Counted from the first letter of the stretch, positions 8,473 through 17,495 are shown. The stretch: DNA of 64,000 nucleotides from CAG-273 sp963929915 (GCA_963929915.1 CAWVJY010000005.1:124001-188000); one strand, 5' to 3'. The notes: generated from the letters alone by a model not told the origin. Numbers and translations are program-made.

Positions 8473-8549
8473 TGGTGCGCCATCAAGGATTCGAACCTTG
8501 GACCCACCGGTTATGAGCCGGTTGCTCTGACCAACTGAGCTAATGGCGC
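8473..8549 (-). tRNA. tRNA with CAT anticodon (elongator Met or lysidine-type Ile2)
   Basis: A 77-nt cloverleaf: acceptor GCGCCAT/ATGGCGC, D stem GCTC/GAGC, anticodon stem ACCGG/CCGGT with loop CTCATAA, T stem CAAGG/CCTTG, discriminator A and encoded CCA. The GCGCCAT acceptor with a fully paired first base pair excludes initiator Met. Elongator Met and Ile2 cannot be separated by eye. Confidence 0.93.
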
Positions 8550-8568
8550 ATATTCAAACGCAGTTTTA

Positions 8569-8597
8569 AGTATAAAGCATTTTTTAGAAAAAGTCAA
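8569..8597 (-). promoter_or_regulatory. Promoter of the CAT-anticodon tRNA
   Basis: Minus-strand TTGACT (8592-8597), 17-base spacer, TATACT (8569-8574), 20 bases before the tRNA 5' end. Confidence 0.75.
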
Positions 8598-8687
8598 TAC
8601 TTTAAGCCTTATTTCTATTAAAAAATAGTCAAACTTAATAAACTTGTATTTGAACTTTTACTTAGTTTTTTAATATTCTACTTTTAA

Positions 8688-8727
8688 ACAAATTGAAAAG
8701 TGGCCAGCTAAAAACCAACCACTTTTC
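8688..8727 (-). terminator. Probable terminator of the 281-residue protein gene
   Basis: GAAAAGTGG pairs with CCACTTTTC (8695-8703 and 8719-8727), starting about 20 bases past the stop codon. The downstream tract AATTTGTTT is only moderately U-rich. Confidence 0.5.
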
Positions 8728-8745
8728 TTTATTTAAAAATTACCC

Positions 8746-9591
8746 TTAATTTTCTTTGTTTTCTCCTCTTCCTTCTGGAAGTGCTGCTGGAACTTGAAGA
8801 ACTACTTTTATCTTGAATGCATAAGTAATTGCTTTTACAAATTTACTATTTTTAAATCTTTGCCATAAAGAAGGTTTTACTTCTACTCTTGTTTGTTCAA
8901 AGTAGGTTTTATCTTCTGCTGGGATTTCTTCTAGTATTTGTTGTACAGCTTCTTCTTGTTCATCTTCTTGTGGTGTTGGTATTAATTTTAATGCATCTGC
9001 TACTTCAATACCAATATAACTTAATGCTTTAGATCTGTCTTCTATTCTTTCCATATCAATTTCTATATGTAAGTTAGACTCTAAGTTAACAATTCTAGCA
9101 TTAATTAGTTTTACAGCATCTTGGTAGTTTTGCGATTTATTGGATTTTGTTCTGCCTATTAATCCTAAAGTATCTATAATATCTTCTGGAAAGTCGGTAG
9201 CAATATTTCTTACTGTTTGTTTCCAATCTTCTTCTTTATTTTCTACTGCATCTAAAGCTTCTCTTAAATCACCTGCAAGAGAAATATTTTTCTCTCTTTG
9301 GCGAATTAATTCTTCTATTTTTTTAGTATTTTCTTCGAATTGATTGGTTGCATATTCTACTAATCCATAAGCTGCTTTATATACACTTTTAGGAAAATTC
9401 TTTTTCTTTGGGTATTCAATCAAATAAGTTTTAATGGATTCTATTAAGTCTTTAAAGTATGCATCTTCCTCTAATTGTACAATTTGCTTTTTGCTGTTTG
9501 GATTAATTAATTTTTGTACCTTGTCGATATTTGATAATATTTTTTCTTCCGTGATAACCATTCTCACGTTTACTATGCCAGATTTAGACAT
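8746..9591 (-). CDS. Hypothetical soluble protein, largely helical
   Basis: This 281-residue protein has no signal peptide or membrane segment and no family that I recognise. It is charged, with helical stretches in the middle (around NQFEENTKKIEELIRQREK) that could form a short coiled coil. An acidic linker (EDEQEEAVQQILEEIP) precedes a more basic C-terminal segment beginning SLWQRFKNSKFVKAI. The ribosome site is excellent (AAAGGAGGGAAGG before the ATG), so it is a genuine gene. It lies alone between the tRNAs and an acyl-CoA synthetase. No function can be inferred. Confidence 0.75.
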   Translation of the reverse strand: MSKSGIVNVRMVITEEKILSNIDKVQKLINPNSKKQIVQLEEDAYFKDLIESIKTYLIEYPKKKNFPKSVYKAAYGLVEYATNQFEENTKKIEELIRQREKNISLAGDLREALDAVENKEEDWKQTVRNIATDFPEDIIDTLGLIGRTKSNKSQNYQDAVKLINARIVNLESNLHIEIDMERIEDRSKALSYIGIEVADALKLIPTPQEDEQEEAVQQILEEIPAEDKTYFEQTRVEVKPSLWQRFKNSKFVKAITYAFKIKVVLQVPAALPEGRGENKEN

Positions 9592-9781
9592 TGTAAACCT
9601 TCCCTCCTTTGTCCTATGTTTGTTCTTCCTATGTCGTTATTATTATACACTGAATTTTTTAAAACTACAATAGGATTTTCTACTTTTTTCTTTTACATTT
9701 CTGTTACAATTTTATTACAACATTTTTACGAAGTCAAGGGAATTTTGTAATTATTTGTCTTTTTTTAGTTGCATTTATTTT

Positions 9782-11662
9782 TTACTTAGTATCTTTTTTT
9801 AATTCTGCATAACGTTTTATCTTCATCGTAGTTGTTTTTTCAAACTCGTCATGCTTGATTTCTAGGTTTTTTATAGCTTTATAAGAAGTTAATTTTTTGT
9901 TTACTTCTTTTATTTGAGTCCAAATAATATCTCTTACTTTTTCTTCTGATAAGTCTTTTCCATGTTTTGCTTCTATTTCTTCCATATTTGGAATTACTTT
10001 AACAGAAATGATTAATTCTTTGTTATTTTTATCATCTGGATCTTCTTTTCCATATACCATACATTCTTTAATTTCTGGTACTTGAGATAATAAAAGTTCA
10101 ATTTCTTCTGGATAAATATTTTTTCCGTTTTGTGTTACAATAACATTTTTACATCTACCTGTAATATATAAGAATCCATCTTGGTCTAAATATCCAATAT
10201 CTCCAGAATGGAACCATCTTTCTCCATCTACAATTTCTATTGCTTCATTGGTTGCTTCTTCATCTTCATAATAACCAAGCATTAAAGTAGGTGTTTTAAT
10301 TAATACTTCTCCTTCTCCATTTTCGTTTGGTGAATCTATTTTTAGTTCTGCTTTAAAAATGGCTTTTCCTGCTGAACCTACTTTTGGTTCAAATTCTGGA
10401 GTTAGTGCAGATATTGGGGCAGTTTCTGTTAAACCATATCCTTGTAAGAAAGTAATACCAATATCTTCTATCCATTTTCCTACTTTTGCATCAATAGGAG
10501 CTGCTGCAGATACAATAACTCTAATTCTTCCTCCTAAATTTTCATGAATTTCCGCAAATACTTTACGTTTCATATCTACGCCAACTGCTTTTAAAGCGTT
10601 TGTTACATGAATCATAGAATTTACTAATCCATCTTTTTTGCTTTTCTTAATAGTTGCGTTTATTTTTTTGTATAAGTTTTCTACTAATAGTGGAACTGCA
10701 AGCATTGCAGTTGGTTTTGTTTCTTGCAAGTTTGGTACAATGTGTTTTAGTCCTTGACAAACAGCAATAGAGCATCCCCATGCTACTGGAATTAGGAATC
10801 CAATACTAGATTCATAAGTATGATGTAATGGTAATACAGAAAAGAATCTATCTTCTGGATATAATTTTACATAAGCTGATACGGCATTGATATTTTCTGC
10901 TAAGTTACGGCTAGATAACATAACTCCTTTTGCACTAGAAGTAGTTCCTGATGTAAATAATAGTACTTTAAACTCATCTGGAATAACACGAATTTTAGAG
11001 TATGCATCATCACCATTTTCTACTAAATTTTTTCCTTCTTCTATTAAATATTTCATACCAACATTTTTTCCGTCAAATCCTTCTTCTGAATACATTTTTA
11101 CAAAGTATTTAACATCTGGAATGTTTGGTAATATTTTTTTAATAGAATCTTCTTTTCTAGTAGAGTAAATAACAACATCTGCTCTAGATCTTTTAATAAC
11201 GTTTTCTAATTCGTTATCTGGAAGTTCTTTGTCTGTTGGAACGGCAATTCCATTTCCACAAAGCATAGTCATATAAGATACATACCAATGATAGGTAGTT
11301 TCACTTAAAATTAATACTCTTGGATTAGTTCCTAATTTAAGTTTTCTCATTAAAGCAGTTCCAAAGCCAATAACATCTTCTCCGAATTGTCTATAACTAA
11401 TTTCTGTATATTTTCCTTTTGGATCAAATTTTTCTAAGACAATAGTTCTATCTTTATTTTCTCTAATAGACTTATAGAACACTTCTTGAATCGTTTCATA
11501 ATTAGTTGGGGTATAATTTTGTACTTCTTTTTTCTTTTGATTTTCTTGTGCTTTTTTAATTGCATCATAGTCTACTTTTACTTCGTCAATTTCTGATAGT
11601 TCTTTCATTTTGAATTTTGGAAATTTAAAATTTGGTACTTTAAAATCTCTTAATCCTCTCAT
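9782..11662 (-). CDS. AMP-forming long-chain acyl-CoA synthetase family protein
   Basis: Activates a carboxylic acid, probably a fatty acid, through an acyl-adenylate. The ANL-superfamily P-loop LLFTSGTTSSAKGVMLS (around residue 236), the GYGLTETAP motif, the WFHSGDIGYLDQDGFLYITGR motif and the C-terminal KNVIVTQNGKNIYPEEIE segment are all intact. At 626 residues it is full length. The N-terminus begins with a basic, Phe/Pro-rich tail (KVPNFKFPKFK) that may touch the membrane. The start has AGGAGTG 7 bases before ATG. A TetR regulator lies directly upstream on the same strand and is a candidate controller. Which acid is used cannot be told. Confidence 0.9.
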   Translation of the reverse strand: MRGLRDFKVPNFKFPKFKMKELSEIDEVKVDYDAIKKAQENQKKKEVQNYTPTNYETIQEVFYKSIRENKDRTIVLEKFDPKGKYTEISYRQFGEDVIGFGTALMRKLKLGTNPRVLILSETTYHWYVSYMTMLCGNGIAVPTDKELPDNELENVIKRSRADVVIYSTRKEDSIKKILPNIPDVKYFVKMYSEEGFDGKNVGMKYLIEEGKNLVENGDDAYSKIRVIPDEFKVLLFTSGTTSSAKGVMLSSRNLAENINAVSAYVKLYPEDRFFSVLPLHHTYESSIGFLIPVAWGCSIAVCQGLKHIVPNLQETKPTAMLAVPLLVENLYKKINATIKKSKKDGLVNSMIHVTNALKAVGVDMKRKVFAEIHENLGGRIRVIVSAAAPIDAKVGKWIEDIGITFLQGYGLTETAPISALTPEFEPKVGSAGKAIFKAELKIDSPNENGEGEVLIKTPTLMLGYYEDEEATNEAIEIVDGERWFHSGDIGYLDQDGFLYITGRCKNVIVTQNGKNIYPEEIELLLSQVPEIKECMVYGKEDPDDKNNKELIISVKVIPNMEEIEAKHGKDLSEEKVRDIIWTQIKEVNKKLTSYKAIKNLEIKHDEFEKTTTMKIKRYAELKKDTK

Positions 11663-11731
11663 TTTCTACACTCCTAATTTTTGGTTTTCATTCTTTTATT
11701 TTTAACTATTTAAATTTTTGTTATTCTTATT

Positions 11732-11818
11732 TTTTCTCTAGTTTTTTATAGGTTTGTTTTCCTTTTTCCTCTTATTTTTCTCTAACTTTTTATAAGCTTG
11801 TTTTTCTTTTTCCTCTTG
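11732..11818. repeat. Imperfect tandem duplication, two units of about 44 bp
   Basis: Two adjacent pyrimidine-rich units each read TTTTCTCTA, then TTTTTATA, GTTTG/CTTG, TTTTTCCTCTT with a few differences. This lies in the 226-base gap between the TetR gene and the acyl-CoA synthetase. It contains no convincing gene. Confidence 0.55.
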
Positions 11819-11888
11819 TTTTATTATTTAAAATAATTTTTTTCACTTAGCTTTTATCATTTTATTTCACTTTTTCTTTTGCTTTTTA

Positions 11889-12473
11889 TCATTTAGTATC
11901 AGTCTTTTTTCTTAACTTTTTAATAAAGCTATTTTCTATTTCTCTGTCTAAAACTGCTACATCTATTGGTTCATTATTGTGTCTCATTTTATAAATTAAA
12001 CTTGAGCAAGTAAATCCAAAAATTCCTGACGCAATTACATTACTATCCCCTTCTATAATTTCCCCTTTTTGTATTCCTTGTTTTACAATTTCTTCTATCA
12101 TTTGTATGTATTCAAATACATATTTTCTGCACATTTGACTTCTAGGATCATTTCCCCAAATTTGGCTTAAAATAATGGTAATAAAATTTTCATATTTTAC
12201 AAGTATTTTTATTTGAATTAAAACAATTGCTCTTAATTTGTCAAGAGAATTTTCTAGTTTATCTGTTTTAATTGCAATACTATTTTTTAATAATTTTACT
12301 CCTTCTTCTACTAAGAAATTAAAAATTTCTTCTTTGCTAGAAAAATGATAATATAAAGTTCCTTTTGCCACACCAACTGTTGCTGTGATTTCTTCTATAC
12401 TGGTTGCATCATAACCTTTTTCTGCAAATAATTTCATAGAAGTTTCAAATATTTTTCTTTTGGTTTTATTCAT
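11889..12473 (-). CDS. TetR-family transcriptional regulator
   Basis: A DNA-binding repressor type. The N-terminal helix-turn-helix is clear: RKIFETSMKLFAEKGYDATSI, then EEITATVGVAKGTLYYHFSSKEEIF, the hallmark of TetR. The 194-residue length is typical, with the helical ligand domain behind. The frame opens at a TTG (12494), but ATG 12473 has AGGTGG seven bases upstream and is the better start. It lies immediately before the acyl-CoA synthetase gene in transcription order, which resembles FadR-type regulators of fatty acid use. That link is inference from position only. Confidence 0.88.
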   Translation of the reverse strand: MNKTKRKIFETSMKLFAEKGYDATSIEEITATVGVAKGTLYYHFSSKEEIFNFLVEEGVKLLKNSIAIKTDKLENSLDKLRAIVLIQIKILVKYENFITIILSQIWGNDPRSQMCRKYVFEYIQMIEEIVKQGIQKGEIIEGDSNVIASGIFGFTCSSLIYKMRHNNEPIDVAVLDREIENSFIKKLRKKTDTK

Positions 12474-12556
12474 AGCATTCCACCTAAATATCAAATTTTA
12501 CGTTCAAAACTACATATCTATTATATAATTTTCTAGTAAAATATGCAAGTCTAACA

Positions 12557-12592
12557 AAAAAAATTCCGACTAAATAGTCGGATTTTTTTAGG
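12557..12592. terminator. Bidirectional-looking terminator behind mreB
   Basis: CCGACT-AAAT-AGTCGG (12566-12581) is flanked by an A tract on one side and a T tract on the other. On the minus strand it follows the mreB stop within 20 bases and runs into T residues, so it separates mreB from the TetR gene. Confidence 0.85.
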
Positions 12593-12595
12593 TTT

Positions 12596-13600
12596 TTATC
12601 TTCTTTTTTTATTATCTAGTACATCTAAATTATCTAAAGCCTTGCCCGTGCCTAGTGCCACACAAGAAATTGCATCTTGTGCAATCATAACATTAATTCC
12701 GGTTTTTTCTTGCAAAAGTTTATCTAAACCATCAATTAAGCACCCGCCACCTGTCATATAAATTCCTCTATCACTAATATCTGCTGCAAGTTCAGGTGGT
12801 GTTCTTTCTAGTACACTATGTACAGCATCTACTACTAACATAGCAGTTTCCATTAAAGCTTCTAACATTTCACTAGAATGTACGGTAATTGTTTTTGGAA
12901 GTCCTGTTACTAAATCTCTTCCTCTAATATCCATTTCCATATCTTGAATTTTTGGATATACACAGCCAATATTAATTTTTAAATCTTCAGCTGTTCTTTC
13001 TCCAATCATAACATTATATTTTTTCTTAATATATTTTACAATAGCCTCATCAAACTTGTCACCTGCTACTTTAATAGAAGTACTAACCACAGAACCTCCT
13101 AAAGAAATAACGGCTACATCTGTAGTTCCTCCACCGATATCTACTACCATATTTCCACATGGTTTTGAAATATCAATTCCTGCTCCAATTGCAGCTGCAA
13201 TTGGTTCTTCTATTAAATAGACTTTTCTTGCTCCTGCCTGTGAAGCAGCATCAATAACAGCCTTTTTTTCCACTTCTGTTACTTGGGAAGGAATACAAAT
13301 CATAATTCTAGGAGCAAATATAAATTTACCACAAACACGATTAATAAAATATTTAAGCATTTTTTCTGTTACAGTATAATTAGAAATAACACCATCTCTT
13401 AGAGGTCTTGTTGCTACAATGTTTCCTGGTGTTCTTCCAAGCATTCTTCTTGCTTCTTTTCCTACTGCTAGTACTTCACCTGTGTTGTTATCTACTGCTA
13501 CAACAGATGGTTCTCTTAATACAATTCCTTTTCCTTTGGCATAGGCAATTACTGTGGCTGTACCTAAGTCAATTCCTATATCTTGTCCATACTTAAACAT
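12596..13600 (-). CDS. mreB: Rod-shape actin homologue MreB (or Mbl/MreBH paralogue)
   Basis: Forms membrane-associated filaments that guide lateral wall synthesis. The 334 residues carry the actin-type phosphate 1 motif DIGIDLGTATVIAY, the connect/phosphate 2 motif VVDIGGGTTDVAVI and the adenosine motif GIYMTGGGCLIDGL. The ATG is preceded by a GGATAG-type site. mreC, mreD and minC/D are not adjacent, which is more common for the Mbl/MreBH paralogues than for MreB proper. The gene has its own terminator downstream and a long, gene-free region upstream. Family certain, paralogue uncertain. Confidence 0.92.
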   Translation of the reverse strand: MFKYGQDIGIDLGTATVIAYAKGKGIVLREPSVVAVDNNTGEVLAVGKEARRMLGRTPGNIVATRPLRDGVISNYTVTEKMLKYFINRVCGKFIFAPRIMICIPSQVTEVEKKAVIDAASQAGARKVYLIEEPIAAAIGAGIDISKPCGNMVVDIGGGTTDVAVISLGGSVVSTSIKVAGDKFDEAIVKYIKKKYNVMIGERTAEDLKINIGCVYPKIQDMEMDIRGRDLVTGLPKTITVHSSEMLEALMETAMLVVDAVHSVLERTPPELAADISDRGIYMTGGGCLIDGLDKLLQEKTGINVMIAQDAISCVALGTGKALDNLDVLDNKKRR

Positions 13601-13735
13601 TTTTCATCTATCCTTTCGCTTTTTTGTGTTTCATTTTTGTTACAGTTTCGTTACAATTATATTACAAAATGTACAAAATAGCAATCTATTTTTATAAAAT
13701 TTATAGACTAAATAATAGTTTTATTTAATTTCTAT

Positions 13736-13917
13736 TTTCAAACTATATATATTACAACGTTTGACCTTGGTGTCGCAATTTCCATTAATGTACAAGAAAA
13801 TCTGCGATTTTCTGCACATACTAGTATGAAAATTGCTCCAATTCGCACTGCGTGGCAAAAGCCACTCCGTTTGGTCGCTTACGCGGTCTGCACTTTTGTA
13901 ATATATATAGTTTGAAA
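13736..13917. repeat. Family-2 inverted-repeat element (about 182 bp)
   Basis: A perfect 22-bp terminal inverted repeat (TTTCAAACTATATATATTAC... at 13736-13757, complement at 13896-13917) encloses about 138 bases without a reading frame. The interior includes GGTCGCTTACGCGGTCTGCAC. The right 47 bases recur in inverted orientation at 19098-19144. It is MITE-like. This element and the terminator behind it fill the 550-base gap between mreB and the next gene. Confidence 0.85.
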
Positions 13918-13934
13918 TATTAATTCTGTTAACT

Positions 13935-13977
13935 AAAAAAGGTAAAATAAAACTTTTAATTTTATTTTACCTTTTTT
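13935..13977 (-). terminator. Long hairpin terminator
   Basis: An 18-bp perfect stem (AAAAAAGGTAAAATAAAA with its complement at 13960-13977) encloses a 7-base loop. It is the first terminator-like structure after the minus-strand 170-residue membrane protein gene, about 175 bases past the stop. In either direction the stem itself ends in the T run. Confidence 0.6.
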
Positions 13978-14024
13978 TGCTTATTTTATACTAAGTTTAT
14001 CTTACTTTTCTATATTTATTACAT

Positions 14025-14110
14025 TTTTCTATTAAATGTTTAATTATAATTTTGGATGCAATATTTTCTATTAAATATTTGATTTCAACTTTTATCGCAA
14101 TATTTTCTAT
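14025..14110. repeat. Imperfect direct repeat downstream of the membrane protein
   Basis: Two copies of about 43 bp share TTTTCTATTAAAT, TTTGAT/TTTAAT and GCAATATTTTCTAT. They are AT-rich, with no gene inside. Confidence 0.4.
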
Positions 14111-14150
14111 ATCATAAAATGAAATTGCCATTAGTTTGTGCAATTACTTA

Positions 14151-14663
14151 TTATAAATAAGAAAATAAAATTGCACCTATAATTCCAACTGGTCCAATAA
14201 CTGGACTAATTTCTAATTCTTCTGGTGTAGCTTGTAGGGTGTCTTCCTCTGTTGCCTTGGAAATTTCTACAGATGTTACATTTTCATAGCGAAATCCCAT
14301 CTCATATTTTTTCTCTTCTCCTGGTTCTAGTTTGTCAATTTCTAGGTATTTTACACCTACATTGACATCTCTTGGTGTAAAAAATTCAAATTTTAGATAC
14401 TCGTTTTCTATTGTTTCATTTGTGGTATTTTTTATTGTTCCTTTTATATTTCCATTCATGGTAGTTGCTTCTGCTAAGGTAACAGTTACTTCTGGTTCTG
14501 TTATATTAATTTCGTAACTGTCCATTGGCTGATATAAAGATTTGGTATAAAAGTAAATCATCACATCAGAAAATATAAAGAATACAACAAATATTAGCAA
14601 ATAGCATAGAAATACTCTCATTCTAGGTCTGCTATTATAAATCCATATATCTAAGTAACTCAT
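14151..14663 (-). CDS. Membrane-anchored protein with an extracytoplasmic beta domain
   Basis: This 170-residue protein has a short positively charged N-terminus (NSRPRMR), a membrane helix at about residues 17-42 and an outside domain. The outside domain resembles the FxLYD-type sandwich seen in many Gram-positive envelope proteins: GNIKGTIKNTTNETIENEYLKFEFF, then LEPGEEKKYEM. A short hydrophobic C-terminal segment (VIGPVGIIGAILFSYL) could be a second membrane pass. It lies 24 bases downstream of lexA on the same strand, so it may be co-transcribed. The function is unknown. Confidence 0.7.
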   Translation of the reverse strand: MSYLDIWIYNSRPRMRVFLCYLLIFVVFFIFSDVMIYFYTKSLYQPMDSYEINITEPEVTVTLAEATTMNGNIKGTIKNTTNETIENEYLKFEFFTPRDVNVGVKYLEIDKLEPGEEKKYEMGFRYENVTSVEISKATEEDTLQATPEELEISPVIGPVGIIGAILFSYL

Positions 14664-14687
14664 ATAAAATCCCCACTTTATTACAAT

Positions 14688-15419
14688 TTATAACTTTCTA
14701 AATACCCCAGCTACTTTTCCTAAAATTTCACATGTTGGAACAATGATTGGATCCATTGTACTATTTTGAGGTTGTAATCTTATGTGATCTTTTTCTTTAT
14801 AAAATGTTTTAACAGTTGCTTCATCTCCAATTAATGCAACAACAATTTCGCCATTTTGAGCAGTATTTTGTTTTTTTACTAAAATATAGTCTCCATTTAA
14901 AATTCCTGCTTCTATCATACTTTCTCCACGAACTGTTAGCATAAAACTTTCACTATTTCCTACAAAGTCTAATGGAATTGGGAAAGTATCTGTTATGTTT
15001 TCTACTGCTAAAATTGGTTCACCTGCTGTAATTTTACCAATAACAGGAACTTCTACCATTTCTTTACCTGTATAATAGTTTTTATCTTCATGTTTTTTCT
15101 TTCCAATAGGTTCTCCATCTTCTCCTTTTAATAAGCGTAAAGTTCTACCTTTTTGGTCTTCTTTTCTAATAAAACCTTTTTCTGAAAGTTTAGCTAAATA
15201 GCCATGTACAGTAGCTGTTGATTTTAGTCCTACTGCTTTACCTATTTCTCTAACAGATGGGGCATAGCCCTTTTCTTCTACTTGTTTTTCAATAAAACGA
15301 ATAATTGCTTTTTCTCTTCTATTAATTGACATAGGGTCTTTTTTTCTTGCCAAAGTTACATCACTCCTTATATTTTTTCTCTTTTCTGGTGGTTTTTCTT
15401 TGATAAAAAATCCAACCAT
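14688..15419 (-). CDS. lexA: SOS repressor LexA
   Basis: Represses DNA-damage genes and cleaves itself when RecA is active. The winged-helix domain (YAPSVREIGKAVGLKSTATVHGYLAKLSEKGFI) is followed by the cleavage site ITAGEPI (Ala-Gly), the catalytic Ser in VRGESMIEAGI, and the catalytic Lys in GDEATVKTFY. The longest frame (243 residues) is about 30 residues longer than usual. A TTG at 15353 with AGGAG nine bases upstream would give 221 residues beginning ARKKDP and may be the true start. The ATG at 15419 also has AGGAAA, and a good promoter lies just before it. No GAAC-N4-GTTC operator is visible at this promoter. Confidence 0.93.
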   Translation of the reverse strand: MVGFFIKEKPPEKRKNIRSDVTLARKKDPMSINRREKAIIRFIEKQVEEKGYAPSVREIGKAVGLKSTATVHGYLAKLSEKGFIRKEDQKGRTLRLLKGEDGEPIGKKKHEDKNYYTGKEMVEVPVIGKITAGEPILAVENITDTFPIPLDFVGNSESFMLTVRGESMIEAGILNGDYILVKKQNTAQNGEIVVALIGDEATVKTFYKEKDHIRLQPQNSTMDPIIVPTCEILGKVAGVFRKL

Positions 15420-15435
15420 TTGTTTTTCCTACATA

Positions 15436-15464
15436 ATGATATCACACAAACAAAAAAATGTCAA
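15436..15464 (-). promoter_or_regulatory. Sigma-A promoter of lexA
   Basis: Minus-strand TTGACA (15459-15464), 17-base spacer, TATCAT (15436-15441). The -35 box lies inside the right arm of the clpX terminator hairpin. Transcription would start about 10 bases before ATG 15419, giving an almost leaderless message for that start. Confidence 0.7.
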
Positions 15465-15484
15465 ACAAATATTTGACATTTTTT
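15458..15484 (-). terminator. Terminator behind clpX
   Basis: AATGTCAAA pairs with TTTGACATT around a 6-base loop and is followed on the minus strand by TTTTT. It is AT-rich but well formed. Confidence 0.65.
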
Positions 15485-15562
15485 ATATTTTCTTTGTTTC
15501 ATAGCATTTGACTTTTCACTTAATATTCACTTTAATTAACAAAAAATTCATTTTTCTAGTTT

Positions 15563-16873
15563 TTATGCTGACTCTGTTTTTTTTGTAGTGGATTGTCTTT
15601 GTGGTTTTACTGTTTTTTGTATTGGTAGTTCTCTATTATTATTAATTATTAATTTTGGAGCTTCTTTATTTACAACAGTTTCCTTTGTTATAATGCATTT
15701 TTCTATTTTTGGATTAGAAGGAATTTCAAACATAATGTCTCTCATAATTTCTTCTATAATAGAACGTAAACCTCTAGCACCTGTTTTTCTTTCTATTGCT
15801 TTGTCTACAATTTCTTCCAAAGCTTCTTGTTCAAATTCTAGGTCTACATTATCTAATTTGAAAAGTTTTTGATATTGTTTTACTAAAGCATTTTTTGGTT
15901 TGGTTACAATATCAATTAATGCTTTTCTGTCTAGTTCTTGTAAAGTTGCAATAATAGGAAGTCTTCCTACAAATTCTGGAATTAGACCAAATTTTAATAA
16001 ATCTTGTGGTAATAGTTTTTCAAACACTTCATATTTGTTTACATCTTTATTGCTTTCAATGTTTGCTCCAAAACCTATCGATTTTTTACCAATTCTGTCT
16101 TTTACAATTTTTTCTAAGCCTTCAAAAGCTCCTCCACAAATGAATAAGATATTTTCTGTATTAATTTGTATAAATTCTTGGTGTGGATGTTTTCTTCCTC
16201 CTTGTGGTGGTACCGAAGCAACAGTTCCTTCTACTATTTTAAGTAAAGCTTGTTGTACACCTTCTCCACTTACGTCTCTAGTAATAGATGGGTTTTCTGA
16301 CTTTCTTGAAATTTTATCAATTTCATCTATATAAATAATTCCTTTTTCTGCTTTTTCTATATCATAATCTGCTGCTTGAATTAATTTTAACAAAATGTTT
16401 TCTACATCTTCTCCTACATAACCTGCTTCTGTTAACGTAGTAGCATCTGCTATTGCAAATGGTACTTTTAAAATTTTAGCTAATGTTTGTGCAAGTAATG
16501 TTTTTCCACATCCAGTAGGTCCAAGTAGTAGCACATTACTCTTTTGAATCTCTACCTCATCAATTTCATGTTGATTGTTAATTCTTTTGTAATGATTGTA
16601 TACAGCAACAGATAATGTTTTCTTAGCTTCTTCTTGCCCAATTACATAAGAATCTAGTATTTCCTTAATTTCTGCTGGAGTTGGTAATTTTTCTGTTTTG
16701 GTAGTATAAGTAATTTGTGAATCTTCGTAAAGTTCATCTTCTAAAATATTGTTACAAACCTTAATACATTCATCACAAATATATACTCCCGGCCCTGCAA
16801 TAATACGTCCTACCGCTTCTTGAGATTTTCCACAAAAAGAACATTTTACACTTCTTGTTTTATTATTTGCCAT
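15563..16873 (-). CDS. clpX: ATP-dependent Clp protease, ATPase subunit ClpX
   Basis: An AAA+ unfoldase that feeds substrates to ClpP. The N-terminal zinc finger is complete (CSFCGKSQ ... CDECIKVC), followed by Walker A GPTGCGKT, Walker B IIYIDEIDKI, the pore-loop segment GYVGEDVE, and sensor 2 in GARGLRS. An IGFGA segment occupies the region of the ClpP-docking loop. At 436 residues it is slightly long because of a Lys/Gln-rich C-terminal tail. It lies 16 bases behind clpP in the same operon. Confidence 0.97.
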   Translation of the reverse strand: MANNKTRSVKCSFCGKSQEAVGRIIAGPGVYICDECIKVCNNILEDELYEDSQITYTTKTEKLPTPAEIKEILDSYVIGQEEAKKTLSVAVYNHYKRINNQHEIDEVEIQKSNVLLLGPTGCGKTLLAQTLAKILKVPFAIADATTLTEAGYVGEDVENILLKLIQAADYDIEKAEKGIIYIDEIDKISRKSENPSITRDVSGEGVQQALLKIVEGTVASVPPQGGRKHPHQEFIQINTENILFICGGAFEGLEKIVKDRIGKKSIGFGANIESNKDVNKYEVFEKLLPQDLLKFGLIPEFVGRLPIIATLQELDRKALIDIVTKPKNALVKQYQKLFKLDNVDLEFEQEALEEIVDKAIERKTGARGLRSIIEEIMRDIMFEIPSNPKIEKCIITKETVVNKEAPKLIINNNRELPIQKTVKPQRQSTTKKTESA

Positions 16874-16889
16874 AGACTTTCTCCTTTAC

Positions 16890-17495
16890 TTAAGCTCTTT
16901 TTTCCATAATTCCATCAATAAGTCCATATTTTAGTGCTTCTTGTGCTGTCATATAATTATCTCTTTCTGTATCTCGATTAATTACTTCTAATGGTTGACC
17001 TGTTCTTTCACTTAAAAATTGGTTTAATTTTTCTCTTGTTTTTACCATATGGTCTGCATGGATTTTAATTTCTGTTGTTTGTCCAGATAATCCTCCTCCA
17101 CCAATTAGCGGTTGATGAATTAAGATTTCTGCATTTGGAGTAGCAAATCTTTTTCCTTTTTCTCCTGCTGCTAATAATACTGCTCCCATACTAGCTGCCA
17201 TACCAATACAAATGGTTGAAACAGGACATTTAATATAATTCATAGTATCTACAATTCCCATTCCGTCTGTAATAGATCCTCCTGGGCTATTAATATATAA
17301 ATTAATTTCTTTGTCTGGGTCTTCTGATTCTAAGAATAATAATTGTGCAATTACTAAACTTGCTGAAGTTTGGTTTACATCTTCTCCTAAGAAGATAATT
17401 CTGTCTTTTAATAATCTAGAGAAAATATCATAAGATCTTTCTCCTTTTGCAGTTTGTTCAATAACATAAGGTACTAAACTATTTTGTTCTTTCAT
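16890..17495 (-). CDS. clpP: ATP-dependent Clp protease, proteolytic subunit ClpP
   Basis: A serine peptidase that forms the 14-subunit chamber. Catalytic Ser lies in GMAASMGAVLLAAG (about residue 98), His in AEILIHQPL (about 123), and the Asp region follows in RDTERDNYMTA. The 201-residue length and start (MKEQNSLVPYVIEQTAKGERSYDIFSRLL) are normal. GAAAGGAT lies upstream of the ATG. The order tig, clpP, clpX is conserved across Firmicutes. Confidence 0.97.
   Translation of the reverse strand: MKEQNSLVPYVIEQTAKGERSYDIFSRLLKDRIIFLGEDVNQTSASLVIAQLLFLESEDPDKEINLYINSPGGSITDGMGIVDTMNYIKCPVSTICIGMAASMGAVLLAAGEKGKRFATPNAEILIHQPLIGGGGLSGQTTEIKIHADHMVKTREKLNQFLSERTGQPLEVINRDTERDNYMTAQEALKYGLIDGIMEKRA

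Noticed and set aside
8298..8516. 72-codon plus-strand frame
   Set aside because: It runs across the antisense of the tRNA-Tyr intron and the CAT tRNA; no ribosome site.
15459..15482. Inverted repeat AATGTCAAA..TTTGACATT as a LexA operator
   Set aside because: It does not fit the Firmicute SOS box (GAAC-N4-GTTC) and works better as the clpX terminator; the right arm is also the lexA -35.
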